Positions 10,401 to 19,400 of a DNA stretch of 28,664 nt are shown here, in pieces. Within the stretch, counting starts at the first letter, position 1. Every line of letters begins with the position of its first letter. This stretch comes from a virus. The notes under the pieces are model-generated. The model was not told the DNA's origin, searched no databases, and saw only the letters and a list, made by a program, of their open reading frames with translations. Both the position numbers and the translations under genes were made by a program. The DNA is taken from positions 1-28,664 of IMG/VR virus record IMGVR_UViG_3300030382_003394. One strand, 5' to 3'.

Positions 10401-13400
10401 TAAATCTATAAACGCCGCACGCGCTAATCTATCTGCTAACACTTCTGCTGATACATCTTTAGCAATATTGCTGGCCTGTACGTTTATAGCTCCCCACGAA
10501 GCTTCATCGCCAGCATTAAGATTAATTTTCGTGCTGACCTCATCTAGAAATGCTTTTTCTTTTTCCCAAATCTTATAGAGGGTATCTAAATTATCATCAA
10601 GTAGTTGTGGGTTATTAGCTATCCTTATCATCCGCATAATTTCGGACTGTTGCACTGGCTCATCAATCATTTTCACTAACACCCAATTATTCCCGGAGTT
10701 AATTCGATTCATGATAAATTCATTTTGCTCAGGGTTATCACCCAAGATTCCATGCTGCATTAATGTCTTTTGGTCTTTTACAGCTTTTTGGTATTGCAAC
10801 CAATTATCGTGGTGGGTATCCAAGTTGTTCGCCAAGTTCAGTATATTTTCTGACCCGGGGTATCTGGAATACTTATTCATCAATAGCATATTGATACGAG
10901 CATTGCCATCAATAACATTACCGTACCGGTCTATCACCGGCATACCTGAACCAAAGATTCTATGGTCCTCCAAAAGGCGATTGATATTTATGCTTTGAGC
11001 ATTCAACCTTATTGCCTCTGCTGCCACTTGTGGATTTTTTGGAACAACTATATTCCAATTTGTAGGCGCATTAGGATTGAGTACCATTTCAAACTGACCT
11101 AATTTATCAGTAGCTAATATGTGTTGAGGCGTTGCATCGTCTATATTTATTAACACAATTTTAGTAGTAACTGTTTTCTGGTCGACACCATCACTAGCTA
11201 GAGTGCTAATGTTGTAACTCTCTTTCCCGTAAATCGGTTCCATGCTCCACGTTGGAACATCAGTAGAATACTGGGCACTAATAGTGAAGTCATCCACGCT
11301 ATGAAAATGAATATCATTTGTCATAACATATTTTTTCTTGTTCCATGTGACCTCGACACCCTCAAACCCGGATACGTGTCCCATCGTAAACTTGCGCACC
11401 TCACCTGGATACTGCTTTTTTGGCACCAACTTATAACCTCTCTCAGGCGCGATCAGTACCACATCGTCTCCATTGATTTTGAATGGATCTCTAAGTCGTA
11501 AAGATTTATTGTCTTTTATTCTTTTTAAAGTTGCTCCAGATTTTGTCTGAGCCGCAGCAAACTTGGTGCCTTTAGGTTTTGCTATGCGCTCAGGTGGGAA
11601 ATTCTGTAAATTAACATCAATTACACTACGCTTCTCCAAATCTTGGAGATACGCATCCCACGACAACGGCCCACCCTCTAAAGGATGATACTCCCGTAAC
11701 CCAAAAGTATGCCCAGGCTCTGTATAATAATCGTAACGAGCCCTTATCTCATTTGTTATTTTTCTATAATCAGGATGTTCTGCAATTTCTTCTTGAAAAT
11801 TGAAAAACTTCCAACGTCGCCAATTATCGTAATCATTCCCGAATACATCACGCCAATCATCTGTTATTCGCCACTCTAGTTCGGGAGATACATGCAATCC
11901 TTGTATATGGGTAAGTGCATTTAGTTTGTCAGCTGCATCTTGAGCATCGGCCCTGTGGTTAAATACCCCCCCACCTGCTACTGCAGTTCCGTTTTTGTTG
12001 TAAATTTTATACCCTTTGAAATACATTGGATCTTCATTTCTGGCATAAAGCGACGGTACATCGTATAAGGCCGCAGGTTGCAATGTCTCTAAAACATCTA
12101 ACTGGTCCGATAAGACCTTTTTAATTGTTGCGGCTTCATCTAAGCCTGATTGCACCAGTTCTTGGGATAGTTTGCGTGCGGCCTCTAAATCTTTTAGCAT
12201 ACCCCTTATGACATGTATGCCCTCTTGAGGATGATTTATGAAATCAACCCGCCGAGCCGCTTCTCTAAAGAATCGTTCGTATAATTCTGTTCCTTTCACA
12301 AGTTCTCCGGTTCCCTCGAATAGTTGTGCCCCTTCCAAGAACGACTGGTCTTCTACATTTTTATATGCCTGTTGTTTTAATAGTTTATCCCAACTGTTTT
12401 TCAGCTGCTTGATTTCAGATTCAGTAGCCTCTGCTTTTTTAGGTATCCAGTTTTCAAGTTTTTTAGCCTGGCCAACATCTGCTTCAGTCAACATTTTCGC
12501 ATAAGTCGTGTCTACTTGTAGTTGTGGAGCTAACTCTGCCAGAGCCCTTCCACTTTTTGATATCGACATGCCTAATTCTTCCGGATCCCTATATGGCAGC
12601 AAATACCCTAGGGTTTGTGCTGTGTCTGCATGCCTAGCAAACTCTCGTGTTGCTTCTAAGTTCTTATTCTGCCCTATATAAAAACGTGTAATAGCATAAT
12701 TACGGTAATCATGTGGTCTTAGTTCCCTCTTATCTAGGATAGGCTTTCCGCTCGCGTCTTTCGCATCTTTTGCAGCTTTTTCCATGTGGCTACGTAATTG
12801 AGTTGGTATTTTTTTAGGTGCGCTTTTAAACTTTGTCTCACCCGGCAACCAAGTAAACAGCAGCCTGTTATCCCAATCCGTCTTTTCAGCAGTTTTTAAA
12901 ACACTCCTAACAAAGCCCTCGTACTTCGTTAGTGCCTGAATTGCATCCTCTTGTAATCGATATGCACCTCCCTCATTTTTTTCTACTCCCTTCCAAAGCT
13001 GGCCTTCTAGTTTAGGATTATGCAACCAAACCTCACCAAGTTCCAAATCTAGGTCTCCCCAGCTAAGATGTGACATAGCATCCCATCGTGAATTAGTGCC
13101 TGCTAACAACTCAGATAAAGCCCAAGTACGCATACGCTTTGCTTTTACGCCTGGTTCTAAGCCTGTTTCCAGAGCTTCGTTTTTAAGATATGTTAGGATT
13201 TGGTGAAAATCCCCAAATCTAGGCCTTATAGCATCAGGCCTAGTATCTTTTATTTTCACCTTTTTACCTAATGTAGACTCTGGATCACTCAAATGGGCTG
13301 CAATTGATTTTGATAACTTATTACGATTGTCATGCCAAGTTGCATCCAATGAATACACCTTGTCATCCACTAAAGTAAGACGATTTGTAATCTCTGTTTC

Positions 13401-16400
13401 AGCACGCTTCCATGCCTCAGCTATCGTTGCTTGTTTCTTAGCTTGCTGAGGATCTACAACATGTTTTATTCGTTTTCGCTGGGCTTCCCACTGTTTTGTT
13501 TTGAAATTAATGTTACTACGTACTTCTACTAGTAGGTCTCGTGTCTTTATTAGCTCACCTAAATTACCGGTATTTATTCTAACGTCATCTAAAGCCATCA
13601 GCATAGATACAATTTTTGGCAACTTCGCTCTACCTTTGGAATCGACTACACCTGCTAATTGTCTTCTTTTTTCTCTAGCAGTCAGTTTTTCATATTTGGT
13701 ATTATAATCAGCCCAGTACTCAGCCGCAATCTCATTGTATTCTGTAAGGTCATTCCATATAGCATGTTTAGTTGATTTAACCCTTGTGAGACCTCCACCA
13801 CCTGGTCCAAGTAATTCTCCTGGGCCTGCGGCAGATAATAATAATTTACCAACTCTATTTCTCTCATCAATTAAGGCGTCATACTCCAAAAGAAATTGAG
13901 TAGGAACATTCTTGCCGCCCCTCACAGCCTTTTTTAATATATCAAACCGTGCCTTCCTTACTTTGTTTATTACTTCTTTATCTTTCCATGCCAAACCGGT
14001 CATGTTATCTATATTTTTATGCCCCTGTCTACCAGACAACACAGTCATTATCCTGGCATGCTCTTTATCTGTAAACCATTGCCAACCATATTTTCGGGCT
14101 TTCTCTTCATCAGCCATACGCAACCAAACCATAAAATCTTCTAAACTTAATAGCCAGGGAATAGCATCGGGTGGAATTTGCTTCTTATATAAACGGTAAG
14201 TTGGTATTCTTCCGTCTTCCCGATAAATTGCATAACGCCAGCCGGCATCTAAACCCTCTGAATTTCTTACAGCATTATTTGCTACTTCATTGAGGCGGGC
14301 CCTAGCATGTTTAACACTAAATTGCACGTCTTCTAGAACCCCTTCAGCTACTGTGGCAAGCTCCCACCCTTCCATATGAAGTCTTTCAGGACTTATTAGT
14401 TCATCTGGAGCAAAGTCTAGACTGTCAAAAGCTGCCTCTTGAGCTACAGAACGATGTTTAGAATATTTTTTACTAAACCCTCGTGCCAATTCACGGTCTT
14501 GGAATAACTCGATAAGACGTTGTTCCGTTGCTAATGCCGATACCAATACATGATCTGGAAGTATTTGGCCTTCCTGAATTGCTTTACCAATATGATCTAA
14601 ATAATTAGTGTAACGTCTAGCCTGAATTTCCCTGTTTGCTTTGCTTTCCCATGTCAATGCTAAACTTGTAAAAGGATCTGCCTTCGCATATTCGACACCA
14701 AACAAGTCCGCATATAAAGCACGTGCCTCTTCCATTACATCGTCATCGCTAAGACGATCAGGCATTTTTCCGTTTTCCAATAAACTTTTTATTTCAATTT
14801 GATCAAGATCTTTAAAGATGTTATCCAACCTTTGCATATTTACTATATGGTTAGCAAAATCCTTTTTACCGATACCTTTAGCTGCGCCCTTGGGGAATAA
14901 AATTCGATTCCATTCAATGCCATTCAATCTTGCTATTGTGCTTAATACTTTCCAATCTTCTTTGGCAAGGTTTTCGGCAGTATACTCAGTTGCACCAGTT
15001 AGATAATTACGTACTCTAACTTTCTTTTCTGCCTTCAAGCCCCAACCCGGGGTTGTTCCACCATCGTCTAAAATATGAGGTATTAAAGCACCAGAATCTG
15101 GGTGTGTTAAATACTCTGACGCAGTATTTCTTAGAATAAGTGATTTGTGGTACTCCATTACTGGGTCTGCCTTTCCTGTTTGACTTACTAGCTTTTGTGT
15201 GTCAGCTAGTAAGGTATGTTCCTTTTTCATAATATTTTGGAGAGCCAACATACCACTCTCGTGATTGGGTACTTTTTTCATGCCTTCTACAATTGCTTTT
15301 TCTTCTAATCTTATTGTTAACTGCTCCGCATAAGTTTCTAGGTGCCCCAAATCTCGAGCAATATAATCAGGAGTGCTACCTTGCCCTTTATAAATTATTT
15401 TCTTGTGATTTAGAGTACTTACTATCATCTGAAGTTCACTAATACTTTGTTCTTCCGGTGGAAATTTGTCCAGCATGCTCTCAGTTTGTCCGGCTCCTAC
15501 CAAACTAGCATTAAGATCATCGGTAGCTGTTGCTTTTCCTATGGGATTTACTTTACCGTTTTCGACGACATCTTGCAAATCCAATGCCTTTTGGGGTGAA
15601 GTTACTTCTTCCACCGCTTCTTCCACCGCTTTTTTCAAAGGCGGCGGCGTTCCAACTTTTCGTTTTGGTTCATCAAATAAGTAACCCAGTGCATAATGGT
15701 CATACTTCACTGGTACCTTCGTAACAACGCCTTTGAAAGAATCTAGTTTCATTGTTGTTGCAGTGTGCCAACCACGCCAGAGATAGCCGTCAGACGTCAT
15801 AAGGTATGGGTCAAATTTTCGACCATTCGTTAGTGCCAACAAAGGCTTAAACGATTGAGGTTTTTCAGGAATTACCTGCATGTGTAGGATATGGTTCGGC
15901 TTTGGTACTGAGTTCTCTGACTCCCAGCCCAGGTTATAAAAATCATCTATACCCATTGTACTATTTTCAGGATCTCTAATAGCACCACCACTAAGAAGAT
16001 CGTCTAACTCTCCGGCTTCGTGTTCAACCGGAATATCAAATCCAGCTACCTTTACTGTGCGCTCAGGGGATTTTATAAAGACTGGGTCGAGACTCGTTGG
16101 CTCCACCCATTCTTTGAAATCAATCATACCGAGCCACCCTTTTGCAAACTCTGGTTTTTTGAAATGTACACCAATCCTGCCGGGCATTTTTTTCAGGTCG
16201 TTGTATAAATTTATATCGTCTTTCTTTAATTTCTCTAAAAACCTTGTCCACGCTGTTGGATCTTCATCAAGCTTCAGCACGGTATATAACGTATCCCATC
16301 CTTTCCCTTCTTCCCCAAATGCCGCAGTAAGCCAGCCCTTAGTAGATTTCAACTCGTCTAATTTTAGCAGTGCTTCATCTAAATGGTTTATTATCTCTTC

Positions 16401-19400
16401 TACATGTTTATGAAGTTCAATTTGATTTACGCGTCTTTTGCCTTCCTTTGTAAAAATACCGTCATTTAGTATTTTAATAGGAAACAAATGTTGGTCTATA
16501 ATATCTTGGTAAGCAGCATTGATTCTCGCATTCATAACCATCGCCATACGTTGTTGTACTTTGTAAGCATCCACACCCTTCCCGGTTTTTTCGCCGGTAA
16601 GTGGAGCTGTATGTCGCCCTCTAAAGGGTGCAACTACTCCCTTATTTTTCCATATATCTTTGGGACCTGCTGCATCCATTACCATTGCATCTTGTAAAGC
16701 TGACCCTGGTAGATAATGGACGAACATGTCGCGGTTTAAGTCATTTATTTCTTGTGTAGCCTGCTTGATATTCGCTAAGAAATTATCGGCTCTTTTTATT
16801 ATATCTTCACCATCGACTATTAGTACACCGCTAGATATTAGTTCTTTCGTCTGCTTTGAGTTAAGTAGGGTTCTAAGTTTTTTGACAGTGGTTTCTGTCT
16901 GCGCATTTATATCTTTAACCCGGTGGTCCAACATCTCAGATGATGCGGCATATGCAGGAGTGTAACTTTCTTTAGACTCGTGTAATGTCTCACTGCCCTT
17001 CCCTTTTCCGCTATACTTTGCATGGTCGGCTTCCGACACGTCACTCAGTACATATTCAACTGATGGCCTCGTTTCTTCAACCACTTTTCCTTCACCACCA
17101 CCACCCGGTTTGGGGTGAGGGTCTGTAGGAAGACCTACGTTGCCAGAACCCTTAGCACTATCGTTCGCGTCCAATTGCTTAAGAACTTTTTGAAAACTTT
17201 CATCCAGAGTGTGCCGATGTCTCCTAAATATGTCTATCACATCTTGAGCCCCCAAACTACCTCTACGCGAATGTGGAGTATGAGCATTCAGTGTTTTCAC
17301 TATATCGTCTTCAATAGCTTTCTGTATTCTAGCAAAGTCTTGAGCCACAACTTTGCTTACATTATATTCCCTCAATAATTCTGTGCCCAACTTGTAATTC
17401 TGTAGCACTTCAGGCAAAAAAGGTGCAGCATGTAGCTGACCAGTAGCATCATCTATAGCCAGGGACACAAATTTCATAAGGTCCTCGGGATTTTTAGTAC
17501 GCCTACCTATTACATGCTTTAGTAATTCTTGCCCACTCTTCTTAATGCCAGGGGTTTCGTATATTATTCTCTCAAAAATAAATTCTGCCATACTATCATA
17601 TGTTTTCCAATATTTTTGATCATAAAGCCTTATCCTCATCATTACCTCAAAAGCTTCATTGTAATCCCTCATCATCTCTACAAAAGTAGCGTAACTAGCA
17701 TCTATCTTTCCCCAGGGTGCACCCTCGGGGAACTTTTTGAAATCGAATTGGAATATTTTTTTCCAAAAAGGCCAACCTTTGCGTCCAATCGGATAAGGAA
17801 AAACTTCAAAAGCAGTTCCCATCGGTAAGTCCTTTACCCCTGCCGCGATCAGTTTTTCTCTATGGCTTGCACTTTGACTAATGTCACTAATAGCTTCTAT
17901 CCAATCGTTAAATTTCCAAAATCTTGGCAGACGTTTTCTTTCTAGCCACTTCCTCGCTATGTGGCCAAGCTCAGTGCCAGCAAAAGCCGCCAATACCTCT
18001 TGAGCTATTGGAGTATTCTCCAGAATCTCATGTATATCCCTTCTCAAAAACTCTGGTCCATTTCCGCCCACCAAGGCACGGAAAGTAGAATCAATAACAT
18101 TACGCACAGTAAAGCCAGGCCTAGCACTTAAGTTGGCTTCTATCCACAATCTACGCAACCACATAGGAGTTTTACCAACAATTTCATCTACCTGTGTCCC
18201 ATCAACCTCTATCTTATTACCATGTCGGTCATATACAATAGCACCGACAGGCATCCCGTGCCTTTTAAAAAACTCATTTTTTAGACGGTTCGTGAACTGC
18301 TCCATAATAAGCTCATGCTGTCGTCTCACACCGAGCTCTGTCCACATCTGTTGGCCATCAACCCCATCGGGTAAAAGCTGTTTAGCTCTTTCCATACTAT
18401 CATCTAAAATGTCTAATATGCCTTGAAATGGATCTCCTTTAGCAGTCGCAGCTTGCACCTCATCACTATATCTTAAGAGGTTTTCTACTTGTTTCATACG
18501 TCCCAAAAAGCTTTGTGCCAAACCACGTCGCAAAACATGCTCTACTGCACCTCCCGGCTTAGGCTTAATTTTAATCGTTTTCAAAGTCCCCGGTAAATGG
18601 TATGTCTTTCCAGGTAGCGGTACGTTTTTAGACTGCATTCCTACTAGATGAAATCTGTAAAATAATGTTCGTTGGTCTGCTACAGGAACTAGTCCTGTTC
18701 TTATCTTCATATCCTGTTCAGCGACCTCTTCTATAATATGACCACCCCCTTGAAAATCGATTCCTTTACCTGTACGTCGTCTTAGTTCCTCTTCAAGAAA
18801 TTTTAGGTGCTCTTCTTCATCTAATGAACTAAAACTCCAATGACCTCTTTGTGCGCCTTGCTTCCCAGGGTCACGTGGAATTGCATCCCTAATAATTTCT
18901 TTAGTTCTATCTATCTCCTTAAGAAGTTCATCGTCAGCCATTTTGGCGTACTCGAAAAAGTCTCCGCCTATAAGAGTTTTGACTAATCTTTTAAGTACAG
19001 GGCCACCAACAGGTCTTCCGCCCAAATCAGGCAATATGTTATCTATCTTCCCTATAGGTCGTAGACCTTCAAGGTCTTTAAGAATTTTCCCGTCAATATC
19101 AACAGCACCTCTCCAAATTACACTTCCGTCCTCTGCGCTTAGAGTAATAACTTTGTCTGTCGCAGACCCAATATCCCAAGGCTTACTATCAATAACTATT
19201 CCGCCCAACTCACTGACATTTGCTTTTCTGGCTGGAGATTTAAAAAGGCCAGTATCTACAAAATTTCCCTGACCAGTAGCAGTTTTCCACAACAACGCAC
19301 TAACATTCTTATCACCGCCACCTGTATTTACCTGTTGATTAACAACACTTTCTAAAACGTCTTCTCCATCAACTGTTCTAATTAATGCATCTATTCCTTC

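Noticed and set aside
16929-16946. Transposon or insertion remnant as the source of the 18-base repeat
   Set aside because: Similarity stops abruptly at 18 bases, there are no target duplications, and the giant reading frame is intact across it.
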